Shown here in pieces: positions 45,944-55,633 of a DNA stretch of 64,000 nt. Both the position numbers and the translations under genes were made by a program. The notes beneath the pieces were generated by a model. That model was not told the origin of the DNA, did no database searches, and worked only from the letters and a program-made list of their open reading frames with translations. This stretch comes from JAFGMQ01 sp036733345 (lineage in GTDB: Bacteria; Desulfobacterota; DSM-4660; Desulfatiglandales; Desulfatiglandaceae). The stretch covers positions 23,116 to 87,115 of the forward strand of contig DAINAR010000009.1 in the NCBI GenBank assembly GCA_036733345.1, given 5' to 3'. Every line of letters starts with the position of its first letter. Position 1 is the first letter of the stretch.

Positions 45944-47599
45944 ATGAAAATGACAGTTTTAACACTCAGGTGCGGAGGCCCCGATCACCTGGCTCCCGAT
46001 GAAATAGAGGTGAAAAACGCCAGTGATCTGGAAAGAATAAAGCAAAAAATATTACCTGCTGTTTATCTGATTTCTGAAAAAGATCTTTCTTTATTAAGGG
46101 GGTTTCCGGACACTGTTGTTGATCGTGGCCTAAAGCACCGGGCAAAGGGATTGGCAAAGGTAATGATCGGATACAAAAAGATCCCTGTAATAAATGGAAA
46201 TTTTGCAAGCACCCATCAGGTTCAGCGCAGTGTTCGCACCCTCTTGATGCATGCCATGAACGAAAACGATCGGAATATCTATTTCATCGGTATTGCCGAG
46301 CGAATTTTCGATCAACTCAGCAATATGGCAAAGGAAGAAAGAGATAGAGGGGACAATCGAAAGCAGATTGGAAAATTTGATTCTCGTCCTTTAAGTGGTT
46401 TTTCAGATATCCTATCATGGCTATCAAATGAGCTTGGGATGCAGAGTCAGATCCCTAGGAACCTTATGGAACGCTACGTGGGGATTTCAAGGGATGTCAT
46501 GCTGGTCCGGCAGCTTATTGTGCTTGCAGCCAGAAATGAAAACCCTGTATTGATATTGGGCGATACCGGGACAGGGAAGGAGGTTGTGGCCAGAGAGATT
46601 CATTCCAACAGTAATCGAAAAAACCAGCCTTTTATTTCCATTAACTGTAGTGGTATCCCGACAGCCCTGTTTGAGTCTGAGCTGTTTGGCCATGTCAAAG
46701 GGGCTTTTACAGGCGCCATTCAAAACAAGCAGGGTTTGTGGAGGCTTGCAGACAAGGGAACGCTTTTTCTGGATGAAATAGCTGATTTGCACCCTGAGAG
46801 CCAGGCCAAGATATTACGAACTCTTGAAGATGGTTGCATAAGAGCTGTAGGTGGAGGTACGGAATTCAAGGTAAACGCAAGAATTGTCGCGGCTACGAAT
46901 CGGGACCTGTTTTCCATGGTTCAGAGCGGCGAGTTTCGAGAGGACCTTTATTATCGTCTTCGCGGTTTCTTTATTCGTACCCCATCGCTTCGTGATAACC
47001 CTGAGAATATCCCTGTTTTGGCCCAATACTTATGGATAAATATTATGAGAATTAAACATAAACCTCTTCCTAATGAGATTATAAGGAAACTCGCAGAATA
47101 CACTTGGCCCGGAAATGTAAGGGAACTGAAAATGGTTTTGCAGAATCTCTACGGCCTTTTTGGCACGCAAAAACTCCGTGAGGACCATTTGAAGGCCGTA
47201 TTTTATATGGAGGGACAGGCGTCTTTGCCGTCCGGGGGCGAGGCAGACGCTCTCGAGTGTCTAAAACACCTGAATCGAGCGCAGGAACTCATAAAATCCA
47301 TTGAGCTGGAACTCCTCAATATAAAAACCAAAAGCCAGGCGACTGATGCAATTGGGGTTTCTTTTGGCTTAGGAATGAATGAGCTGGTAACAATCTGTCG
47401 AGAGCCCTCTCTTTTTCACAGTGGTTCTTTATTCTCTGTAGTTTGGGATTTGCTTAAACTTCTCAATCAATTTCATGAGCAACTCCAAAAGGGCCATATA
47501 GAAATCGGGATGAACCTGAGCAAAAAATTGGAAAAGGAGTTTGCTTTAGTTCAAGGCACGATTAAAAAGGAGATCGATAAGATTCTGGAAGAACTTTGA
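45944..47599 (+). CDS. Sigma-54-dependent activator with a new N-terminal sensor and no Fis HTH
   Basis: A 551-residue protein. The first 190 residues (starting MKMTVLTLRCGGPDHL) match no family I recognise and contain no receiver, GAF or PAS pattern. The AAA+ domain has Walker A LGDTGTGKEVVAREIH near residue 205, GAFTGA at 253-258, Walker B GTLFLDEIADLHPE, and WPGNVRELKMVLQNLYGLFG. After it, where NtrC proteins have a Fis-type helix-turn-helix, there is a helical region (about 430-551) without that motif. I chose the ATG at 45,944 (AGAAG seven bases before); an in-frame extension of 46 codons upstream is AT-rich and unlikely. The layout recalls RtcR, whose sensor domain unlocks the AAA+ ring. 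It probably controls the divergent ATPase operon. Confidence 0.87.
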   Translation: MKMTVLTLRCGGPDHLAPDEIEVKNASDLERIKQKILPAVYLISEKDLSLLRGFPDTVVDRGLKHRAKGLAKVMIGYKKIPVINGNFASTHQVQRSVRTLLMHAMNENDRNIYFIGIAERIFDQLSNMAKEERDRGDNRKQIGKFDSRPLSGFSDILSWLSNELGMQSQIPRNLMERYVGISRDVMLVRQLIVLAARNENPVLILGDTGTGKEVVAREIHSNSNRKNQPFISINCSGIPTALFESELFGHVKGAFTGAIQNKQGLWRLADKGTLFLDEIADLHPESQAKILRTLEDGCIRAVGGGTEFKVNARIVAATNRDLFSMVQSGEFREDLYYRLRGFFIRTPSLRDNPENIPVLAQYLWINIMRIKHKPLPNEIIRKLAEYTWPGNVRELKMVLQNLYGLFGTQKLREDHLKAVFYMEGQASLPSGGEADALECLKHLNRAQELIKSIELELLNIKTKSQATDAIGVSFGLGMNELVTICREPSLFHSGSLFSVVWDLLKLLNQFHEQLQKGHIEIGMNLSKKLEKEFALVQGTIKKEIDKILEEL

Positions 47600-47812
47600 A
47601 TTGGACTTGCTATTCTTTTTTTAAATATCATTTTGTCATGTTTTTTATATAGCTACAGGGTAAACATTTTTGAGAATAGAGGATAAGCTTGGGTTCAACT
47701 GCTTTAAAATAAGAAATGGAGGAAATGATATAAGTTACTGATAAAATTAAAGGGCGCTATTCTGAACAGCCAGTTCTATTTGAAATTCAGATTTTTGATA
47801 TCAGGAGGTTTT

Positions 47813-50800
47813 ATGCGCGGGCGTGGACGCACCTTTCGTATTTTTGTTAGTTCTACCTTTAGTGACCTGAAGGAAGAGCGCAATGCCCTTCAGGATAAAG
47901 TCTTTCCCAGGCTTCGGGATCTGTGTATGCAGCACAGCTGCCGTTTCCAGGCCATCGATCTGCGTTGGGGAGTTCGGGAAGAGGCCTCCCTGGACCAGCA
48001 GACTATAAGGATCTGCTTTGAAGAGATCAAACGCTGCCAAAAAGTAACGCCTCGTCCTAATTTCATCATTTTACTGGGCGACCGATATGGATGGCGCCCC
48101 CTCCCCTATGAGATTCAAGCCACCGAATTTGAAGAAATCCTGACTCATATCACTGATGAAAAAGATGCAGAATTGCTCGGCAGGTGGTACCGGCGTGATA
48201 ACAATGCTGTGCCTCCAGTCTATGACCTTCAGCCTCGAGCAGAAAAATATTCCGAGAGGGCTATCTGGGAACCGGTTGAACGGAGGCTGCGTTCGATTCT
48301 GCTTGAGGCCTCCAGAGATGTGGCCTTATCAGAAGAAGATCAAAGCAAGTACCGGGCCTCTGCCACCGAACAGGAGATTCGCCGCGGGGCCCTGACAGCG
48401 GATAACGCCTCTGACCATGTTTTCTGTTTCTTTAGATCAATTTTAGTCAGCCAAGAAGATGGATCCTTTTTACCAATCAACAAGTCACCTTTAAGTCAAA
48501 GTTTTCAAGAATTTGTGGATCTTAATCCTGAAGGAAATCTCGATCGTAACGCTTGGAATCGACTTGCTGCTCTCAAGAATCGACTTGAAGATAAAATGCC
48601 CAATAATGTATTTGAATATAAGGCCAAATGGATCAAGAATGGCCTCTCTTACGATCATCTCAACCAGTTTTGTGAAAAGGTGCTGGAAAGCCTTACCGGG
48701 GTGATCAAGCAGGAAATTGCCGACCTTGAAGAAATCGATCCATTGGATGAGGAGATCGATGCCCATGAGGCCTTTGGAAAAGAACGTACAAAGGCTTTTA
48801 CCGGTCGTGATGACATCCTTGCCGCGATTACCGATTATATCGAAGGCGCTTCTAATTATCCCTATGTTATCAATGGCGAATCCGGTTCAGGCAAGACAGC
48901 TGTTATGGCAAGAATGGTTGAAGGGGCCACAGAATTACTGCCTCACGCCAAGATGCTATCTCGTTTTATTGGTGCTACGCCAGAATCGTCAAATGGGAGA
49001 TCCTTGCTTGAAAGCCTGTGCAGACAGATATATCGGGACTTTGGATTCGAAGAGCAGAAACAAAAGGAACTTGCTGACATTAGTTCAAATGATGAAGAAG
49101 CGCAACAGAAGCATCAGGATATAGAGCAGGAGTATGAAATTCCCGCTGACTTTGAGAAGCTTTCTCCAACTTTTCGGAAGTTTTTAACGAAAATCCCAGC
49201 GCAGGAAAAGCTTATTCTCTTCATAGATGCGTTGGATCAGCTTTCAGACCATGATCCTGCACGTAATCTCACATGGCTTCCCCAGGGCCTTACTGAGAAT
49301 ATAAAGGTAGTTGTCTCAACACTGCCTGGCAAACTTTTCTCACTGCTAGAAAAGATACTTCCTGCAGAGAGTTTTAAGGCTCTCGAACCCATGGTTCAGG
49401 TGGAAGGTTCGGATCTATTGACCTCCTGGTTAAGACTTGTAGGACGGACCCTGCAAGACAGCCAGACTAAGGAAGTGCTTCAGAAGTTCAATAAAACCGG
49501 GTTGCCGTTATACCTTAAACTTGTATTTAACGAAGCCTGCCGATGGAAATCCTACGCCAAGCAGGTTGATTTGAGTCTGGACATTCCCGGTATAATACAG
49601 GATTTTTTTGAGCGGCTGTCATTGCCGGCCAATCACGGAAGTGTTCTGGTGCCTCACAGCATGGGATATCTCGCTGCTGCAAAAAACGGCCTCACTGAAG
49701 ATGAGCTGCTCGATGTCCTTTCATTGGACGAGGCAGTCTTTACAGATTTTGCTGACAAGACCCATCATGAGTACGTGGAGGACAGACTTCCAGCAGTGAT
49801 CTGGTTGCGGCTCTATCACGAACTGGAACCATATCTCACCGAACGCTCGGCAGATGGGATGATCCTCCTGAGCTTTTATCACAAGCAGCTTGCCGAAGTT
49901 GCGAATGATCTTTTTCTCAAAGACGGCGTGAAACAAGAACGGCACGGTCTATTGGCAGGCTATTTTGAGAAACAGCCCCTCTGGCACGAAGGGCAAGAGA
50001 AGCGAACCCCCAATGTTCGCAAGGTATCCGAATTGCCCTACCAGCAGACGTATGGGGAGCTCTGGGATGCGATCGAAAAAACACTTTGCGATCTTTATTT
50101 CATCGAAGCCAAATGCGCTGCCGGGAGGACTTATGAGCTGATTGCAGATTACAATGCCGTCCTTGGTTTATTGCCCGAAGCCCGGTGTGAAAGGGAAAGA
50201 GAATTGAGACACGAAAAGCGCCTCAGAAAGTACATCGATGATTTAATTGCGTTCTCAAAGGGGGAAATTAAGCATCTTGACATCATTCCCTCAATTGATC
50301 CGTGGAACGAAGAAAAAATTAGACAACTGAGCGAAAGTGTTATTAATAATTCTAACCGTTTAAATCGTATACGAGGCTTTTATAGATTCATAAATGCTGA
50401 AAGCTCTGTCTTGGAACAATTTGGTTGTCAGCAATCATTTTGTTTGCAACATGCATATAATTCGGCACGGAATGGGCCTGTGGCAGCTGCAGCAGATAGT
50501 TTAATAGCTATGGAAAAAAGGGGCGCTATGCTGCTTCAGCTTAAAGATAATCGCTCTAAATATGTCTCTAATTTTAAAATATCCAGAGATTTAGTAGGCA
50601 AGCACCGCATACTGAATATAGACATATCAGCAGATGGCAAAAAAGCAATTACTGGGTGTAGTGATGGAATATTCACAGTCTGGGATATTGAAAAAGGACT
50701 TGTCAAATCATTTGAAACACCTAAAGAGTCATATCATTTTAGGCAAGACCAAATAACTGACGTCAGTATTTCGGTTGACGGTAAAAAAGCGATGTTGGGT

Positions 50801-52789
50801 TATGAGGATGGAAAAATACAATTCTGGGATTTAGAATCCGGAGAAAAGATTTGGAATTTATACGAACATAAAGAAAGTATTCAAAGTGTTAGTATTACGC
50901 CAGATTGCAGCAAGGCAGTATCTGGAAGTTCTGACAAGAGCGTACGAATATGGAATTTAGAAAATGGTGAGACTTTCAAGACTTTTCAAGATATAGATCA
51001 CGTCTATAATTTTTTATCCGATGGGAAGAACATTAGTGTAATTAGAGGAGGAAAGCTTTGTATATTGGATATTTATGATGAAATTTTCAAAAAGGAGGTT
51101 AAATCTTTCCCGAATATAATAAATTGTAAAGTAAGCATTACGCCTGATGGTAGGCGAGCTGCTGTGACATGGTTACATTTTTTCTATCTTATAAATATTG
51201 ATAAAGATGTTTGTATGAATAGTATCGAGGGTTTTCCTGAAGCCAAATTATATCCGGGAGATGATACAAGAAATATTAAAGAGTTTTTTGGACGAATAAC
51301 CCATATATCCATAACTGCTGACGGGAAAAAAGCCATAACTGGAGGTGTTGATAGAACTATCCGTATGTGGGATCTGGAAAACGCAAGATGCCTCAAGACT
51401 TTTTGGGATCACCCGGGCGAGATTATGGCTCTTGCAATAACGCCTGATGGAAGGGTAACAATAACTGGAAGTCATGATGGAGTGTTGAGAGTTTGGGACA
51501 GTGAAAGAGGTGAATCTAAAGGATCAAATAAAGGTCATCTTACATATGGAGCGGAATGTCTAAATTTTACGCCTGATGCACGACACGTTGTTTCTGGAAG
51601 TATTGACGGAACAATACGGGAATGGCAATCTATAGATGGAAAATACGAACGAATATTTAGGAAATGCATTCGTCCTATATATGACTTAGATTTTTCACCA
51701 GATGGGAAAAAAATCGCTTACGGGAGGGAGCCTGGGTATGTAATCATTGCTGATTACAAAGATGAGAAAGATACTGATGAGAGCATAAGCAATTATGAGA
51801 AGTATGATATAGAAGATGTGCGCCTTGAAGCGAATAATTTGTGGACGTCAAGTGTGTCGTTTTCACCTGATGGCAGCATGATAGCATCTTGCGGAGCTGA
51901 TGACTCCTCAGAATTGAAAGAACGTGATGATGCCCATACTATCAAGGTATGGGATTTTGTGAACTTTGAGATTGATAACCCCCTGATGCTCAGAGGACAC
52001 AAAGATACTGTTCAGAGCTTTGTATTTACACCAGACGGGAAACGGATAATTTCGGGAAGTTCGGATAAATCAATAAGGATATGGAACATTACAACTAGAA
52101 AAGCCTTGATTGTAAAGGGGTATAACAGCCCGATACACAATATGGATATTTGTTTGGACGGCCGTAAAGCAGTTTTTTGTAGTGTCGATGGAACGTTATG
52201 TCTTTTGGAGATTTCTAAACACAAATCTCTTAAAGAAATAAACGATTTTGCTGATGGCTATCCTATTTGGGCAAAATTTACACCAGACGGTAAGCATTTA
52301 TTTACCTTACAAAGAGGAATCATTCGATTGTGGGACCTTAATAGCTGGAAATGCCTCAGTATCCTTGCAAATAAGCGTAATCCTTTCACTATAATATCAA
52401 ATATCGAGTCATCAGGGGTTTTTTCAATCGGAACAATTACAGGCAAAATTTTATTATTTAATATGCTAAATGTCTCGGTAAATCACCCAATAGTCACTTG
52501 TAAGAGGTTATGGCGGCACAGTAATGAAATTAGTTTTTACGATGGGCATTGGGCAAAAAACATCCGGGCAAATTGTCCTTGGTGCCATAAGTGTTTTATA
52601 GTAAAAAGCATTATTTTGGACTTGATCAATAAGATTAGTTGTGAAGCAAAAATCTCAGCTGAACAATCCCCATGCCTTAATCTCCCGGATGAAGCATGGG
52701 AGGAGCCGGGCTTACTTTCTGAGTGCCCTCACTGCCACAAACCGCTCAAATTCAATCCATTCATCGTAGACAACAGCGAGCGATACTAA
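47813..52789 (+). CDS. DUF4062-NACHT-WD40 protein with C-terminal zinc ribbon
   Basis: A 1658-residue STAND-type protein. Residues 1-110 are DUF4062 (FRIFVSSTFSDLKEERN, IDLRWGVREE, FIILLGDRYGWRPLP), a TIR-like fold found in TEP1 and NWD1. Then comes a NACHT/AAA module with Walker A NGESGSGKT near residue 354 and Walker B LILFIDALDQLSD near 467, a helical region to about 920, and about twelve WD repeats (for example SITPDGKKAITG...IRMWDLENG) to about 1,570. Near the end are CPWCHKC (1588) and CPHCHK (1638), which look like a zinc ribbon. AGGAGG five bases before the ATG at 47,813 fixes the start. Such proteins act as sensors that oligomerise on recognising a trigger; the trigger and effector action are not known. 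Its stop overlaps the next ATG. Confidence 0.93.
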   Translation: MRGRGRTFRIFVSSTFSDLKEERNALQDKVFPRLRDLCMQHSCRFQAIDLRWGVREEASLDQQTIRICFEEIKRCQKVTPRPNFIILLGDRYGWRPLPYEIQATEFEEILTHITDEKDAELLGRWYRRDNNAVPPVYDLQPRAEKYSERAIWEPVERRLRSILLEASRDVALSEEDQSKYRASATEQEIRRGALTADNASDHVFCFFRSILVSQEDGSFLPINKSPLSQSFQEFVDLNPEGNLDRNAWNRLAALKNRLEDKMPNNVFEYKAKWIKNGLSYDHLNQFCEKVLESLTGVIKQEIADLEEIDPLDEEIDAHEAFGKERTKAFTGRDDILAAITDYIEGASNYPYVINGESGSGKTAVMARMVEGATELLPHAKMLSRFIGATPESSNGRSLLESLCRQIYRDFGFEEQKQKELADISSNDEEAQQKHQDIEQEYEIPADFEKLSPTFRKFLTKIPAQEKLILFIDALDQLSDHDPARNLTWLPQGLTENIKVVVSTLPGKLFSLLEKILPAESFKALEPMVQVEGSDLLTSWLRLVGRTLQDSQTKEVLQKFNKTGLPLYLKLVFNEACRWKSYAKQVDLSLDIPGIIQDFFERLSLPANHGSVLVPHSMGYLAAAKNGLTEDELLDVLSLDEAVFTDFADKTHHEYVEDRLPAVIWLRLYHELEPYLTERSADGMILLSFYHKQLAEVANDLFLKDGVKQERHGLLAGYFEKQPLWHEGQEKRTPNVRKVSELPYQQTYGELWDAIEKTLCDLYFIEAKCAAGRTYELIADYNAVLGLLPEARCERERELRHEKRLRKYIDDLIAFSKGEIKHLDIIPSIDPWNEEKIRQLSESVINNSNRLNRIRGFYRFINAESSVLEQFGCQQSFCLQHAYNSARNGPVAAAADSLIAMEKRGAMLLQLKDNRSKYVSNFKISRDLVGKHRILNIDISADGKKAITGCSDGIFTVWDIEKGLVKSFETPKESYHFRQDQITDVSISVDGKKAMLGYEDGKIQFWDLESGEKIWNLYEHKESIQSVSITPDCSKAVSGSSDKSVRIWNLENGETFKTFQDIDHVYNFLSDGKNISVIRGGKLCILDIYDEIFKKEVKSFPNIINCKVSITPDGRRAAVTWLHFFYLINIDKDVCMNSIEGFPEAKLYPGDDTRNIKEFFGRITHISITADGKKAITGGVDRTIRMWDLENARCLKTFWDHPGEIMALAITPDGRVTITGSHDGVLRVWDSERGESKGSNKGHLTYGAECLNFTPDARHVVSGSIDGTIREWQSIDGKYERIFRKCIRPIYDLDFSPDGKKIAYGREPGYVIIADYKDEKDTDESISNYEKYDIEDVRLEANNLWTSSVSFSPDGSMIASCGADDSSELKERDDAHTIKVWDFVNFEIDNPLMLRGHKDTVQSFVFTPDGKRIISGSSDKSIRIWNITTRKALIVKGYNSPIHNMDICLDGRKAVFCSVDGTLCLLEISKHKSLKEINDFADGYPIWAKFTPDGKHLFTLQRGIIRLWDLNSWKCLSILANKRNPFTIISNIESSGVFSIGTITGKILLFNMLNVSVNHPIVTCKRLWRHSNEISFYDGHWAKNIRANCPWCHKCFIVKSIILDLINKISCEAKISAEQSPCLNLPDEAWEEPGLLSECPHCHKPLKFNPFIVDNSERY

Positions 52790-52914
52790 TGCCTGAAAAA
52801 ACAGGATACCGCGTATTTATCAGCTATTCCCATCAGGATTCAGGCTTGATCGATCGCGAGATTGAGGGCCTGCTGAAAGAGCAATGCATCGAACAGGATT
52901 TATCAAGACAGTAA
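52789..52914 (+). pseudogene. Truncated TIR-domain gene
   Basis: A 41-codon frame whose ATG overlaps the stop of the WD40 gene (TAATG), so it is translationally coupled. It reads MPEKTGYRVFISYSHQDSGL and ends after EGLLKEQ...SRQ. This is the first strand and helix of a TIR domain (compare DVFISYTHKDEGL in the TIR gene at 57.6 kb). The rest of the fold, including the catalytic Glu, is absent. It is probably the stump of a deleted gene, less likely a true short peptide. Confidence 0.7.
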
Positions 52915-52961
52915 GCAATTGTTGTGCTTGAAAAACATATTTCTGGAAAAGGAGAGTAGGT

Positions 52962-55622
52962 ATGGCTTTGAACCCAATTGGAGCAGAGTGGCATAAGGAG
53001 GAGATTGCGGAATTTGTGAGGATGCGTAAACATTACATTGAGTATGCGTCTTTTCTTAATGATGTTCTGAAAGTTGCGTGCGAGAAGTTTGCGCCCCTTG
53101 CGATTGTTCAGACCCGCGCGAAAGAGGTTCCCAGTTTCGCGGAAAAGGCAATCAGAAAACTGCCTCAAAGCGAACGGCTGCATTCCTTAACGAGTGTTCA
53201 AGAGTGGACTGATTATTTTGATCCGGTGAACGAATTCACAGACCTCTGCGGGGGGCGTGTCATTACACAAACTCAGCAGGAAGTGGATAGAATCTGCCAT
53301 TTCATCCAGGAAAATTTCGAAATAGATTGGGCGAACAGCGAAGATAAACGAGGGATGCTTCGGCCGGATCAATTCGGCTACCTCTCCGTTCATTATATCG
53401 TCCAACTTGGCAATTTGGAAACTTTGATGGGTGTCTCTGTACCTGAGAAAATCGGTGGATTAAAGGCCGAAATACAGGTGAGAACACTCCTGCAGCATGC
53501 CTGGGCAGATATCAGCCATGACCATCTTTACAAACATCAATTTGAAGTTCCGGGTCACTGGCAAAGAGACATGGCAAGACTGGCGGCTGTTTTAGAGTCT
53601 GCTGACAAAGAATTCACGCAGTTTGTGGACAGCCTTTGTGCCTTTGCCGGGAATTACACGGCATACATGAGCAATGAGCAGGTAGAAGGAGAGCTTTCTA
53701 TTCTTGATACATTACTCCAACATGCCGAAAAAGAAAAGGACGGGAGACATATAAAAAAACTGAGTCTCAGGAAAGCAAAAATCTACGAAGGTATTGCAGA
53801 TTGGGGAAGCGTTCAAAAGATACTAGGAGCCTTTAGCGAAACCAATGAGCCCGATATCCTCAAAACATTGGGTAATGCCATCTGCCGCCTCCACAGGAAG
53901 TATTATTTTGATGAACCATACCAAAATGGCAAGGTCTTATTAAGCAGGGCATGCAAGCTTGATCCTTCAGATGCAGAGGCATGGGCAATGTATGCGTGGG
54001 CATGGGAAAAAGAAGATATATTAAGGGCACAAGAAGGATATTCAAGAGCATATAACTTGCAACCTCAAGAGCCTTATTATCTTAATTCTTTCTTGGAATT
54101 TGACATCGCTACACGAAAAAGTTTTTCCGGCGACTCATTCATGAAACCCGCAATGAGGCAGGCAATAAAGACCTGCCGCTCCCATACTGAGGTGGGGATC
54201 GAAATTCCCAAGTCACTGTTTACAGTAGGGCGGCTTTCATTGCTTTTGGGTGAACCATACCAGAGTCTTAATGCCTATATCGAGGCCGTCGATTTGTTTC
54301 TTTCTCCGAAGAGCATTATACCGGAGGAGAGCATTGACGGGGAATTGGATTTTCTTCGCAGGATCGATCCTGCAAAAGGCTCACTGGCAAGAGAGGTGCA
54401 GGAAGGTATTCTATGGATCAGAATGCTTCTCTTGATATCAAAATGCATAAAAAGCGGATCGAAAAAGCCGATTGAGAATCTCCCTGACCCGGACGAAGAA
54501 ACGGCGGAAGACACAGGGGCAGTAGTTGTTAAGAGGGACTACAAGGGACCTGTGGTTGTTGCGGCAGGATCGGGTTTTGAGGGTGAAGGAGAGAACCTGA
54601 AATACTACAGGGATCTCATATCTAAGGCCTTGGCAGGGTATCAGGGCGAGGTGATTTCGGGCGGCACCTCGAACGGAATAAGCGGCATTGTGGCAAGCCT
54701 CACCAGGCTGTTGAAAAAAGAGGATCGCCAGGGCTTCACGACCATCGGCTATCTGCATGGTTCCGTACCCAAGGATGCCTATAACAACAACGGGTATGAT
54801 TTATTTCTTTATACCAGAGGAAGCCGTTTCAGCCCCTTGGAGCCCCTGCAAATGTGGCTCGACCTTTTGGCGTCAGGGATCCATCCCTCGCAGATCAAGA
54901 TGCTCGGAGTGGGCGGCGGAGCAATAGCGGCAATCGAATACAGGCTGGCATTGGCCCTGGGTGCAACCGTCGGAATCCTGGGGGATTCCCGGCGCGCAGC
55001 CGACGATATATTGCAGGATGATCGGTGGCAAAATCATCCGAACCTCGTTAACCTCATCTCTGATCCAATGACCATCAGGGCACTTCTTCTATCCCCTAGC
55101 TCTCAAATCGGTATGGATGCGATAAAAAAGGCGGCTAAGGCTTCTCATGAAAAGAGCATCGTGGAAAAAATATCTGAACTTTTTGGCCCCGATCAAACAC
55201 TCAAACCCTCTATCATTTTGGAAAAATTAGACAAAATGCTTGATCCGGCAATACAGCCATGGGATAATTTGATAGAATCATTTAAAAATTCCAGTATTCA
55301 GCAGAAACTCTATGCGGAAGCGATCCTATGGTATGAAGGGTATGCCCTCCGAGTACTAGAGGATTTTGAAAGAATCAAGGTCATTGAATTTTCCAGTGAA
55401 GAACTCAGGCGAATGGCTGAAATGGAGCACGGTAGATGGAACCTGGAGCGTATCCGAGATGGATGGAAAAGAGGGGAAGAAAAAATTGTTGAACAGAAAA
55501 TTTCGCCATACCTTGTACCATGGAATGACCTTTCCGGTGAAGTGAAAGAAAGGGATGTTGATTATGTTAAGAGATGGCCTGAAGATTTCAAAGAGGCTGG
55601 CCTTGAAATCTATAAAAAGTGA
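52962..55622 (+). CDS. RelA/SpoT synthetase - TPR - SLOG - RyR fusion protein
   Basis: An 886-residue protein of four parts. At about 30-210 is a RelA/SpoT nucleotidyltransferase domain with TRAKEVPSFAEKA, FTDLCGGRVIT, FGYLSVHYIV and AEIQVRTLLQHAWADISHD, carrying the catalytic and ATP-contact residues of (p)ppGpp synthetases. There is no HD hydrolase. At about 220-510 are helical TPR-like repeats (LDPSDAEAWAMYAWAWEKE). At about 525-715 is a SLOG-type Rossmann domain (VVVAAGSGFEGEG, VISGGTSNGISG, LGVGGGAIAAIEYRLALALGA). At about 800-886 is a RyR domain (MAEMEHGRWNLERIRDGW, PYLVPWNDLSGEVKERD). SLOG and RyR domains are known from nucleotide-centred conflict systems. AGGAGAG precedes the ATG. The Nudix gene follows after eleven bases. 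Confidence 0.9.
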   Translation: MALNPIGAEWHKEEIAEFVRMRKHYIEYASFLNDVLKVACEKFAPLAIVQTRAKEVPSFAEKAIRKLPQSERLHSLTSVQEWTDYFDPVNEFTDLCGGRVITQTQQEVDRICHFIQENFEIDWANSEDKRGMLRPDQFGYLSVHYIVQLGNLETLMGVSVPEKIGGLKAEIQVRTLLQHAWADISHDHLYKHQFEVPGHWQRDMARLAAVLESADKEFTQFVDSLCAFAGNYTAYMSNEQVEGELSILDTLLQHAEKEKDGRHIKKLSLRKAKIYEGIADWGSVQKILGAFSETNEPDILKTLGNAICRLHRKYYFDEPYQNGKVLLSRACKLDPSDAEAWAMYAWAWEKEDILRAQEGYSRAYNLQPQEPYYLNSFLEFDIATRKSFSGDSFMKPAMRQAIKTCRSHTEVGIEIPKSLFTVGRLSLLLGEPYQSLNAYIEAVDLFLSPKSIIPEESIDGELDFLRRIDPAKGSLAREVQEGILWIRMLLLISKCIKSGSKKPIENLPDPDEETAEDTGAVVVKRDYKGPVVVAAGSGFEGEGENLKYYRDLISKALAGYQGEVISGGTSNGISGIVASLTRLLKKEDRQGFTTIGYLHGSVPKDAYNNNGYDLFLYTRGSRFSPLEPLQMWLDLLASGIHPSQIKMLGVGGGAIAAIEYRLALALGATVGILGDSRRAADDILQDDRWQNHPNLVNLISDPMTIRALLLSPSSQIGMDAIKKAAKASHEKSIVEKISELFGPDQTLKPSIILEKLDKMLDPAIQPWDNLIESFKNSSIQQKLYAEAILWYEGYALRVLEDFERIKVIEFSSEELRRMAEMEHGRWNLERIRDGWKRGEEKIVEQKISPYLVPWNDLSGEVKERDVDYVKRWPEDFKEAGLEIYKK

Positions 55623-55633
55623 GGAAGTGATCT

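Noticed and set aside
47600..47812. A second sigma-54 promoter before the NACHT-WD40 gene
   Set aside because: No GG-N10-GC spacing was found on the plus strand in this gap.
47780..47812. Eleven-codon upstream extension of the NACHT-WD40 gene from TTG
   Set aside because: AGGAGG is correctly placed for the ATG at 47,813, and the extension would read through the ribosome-binding site.
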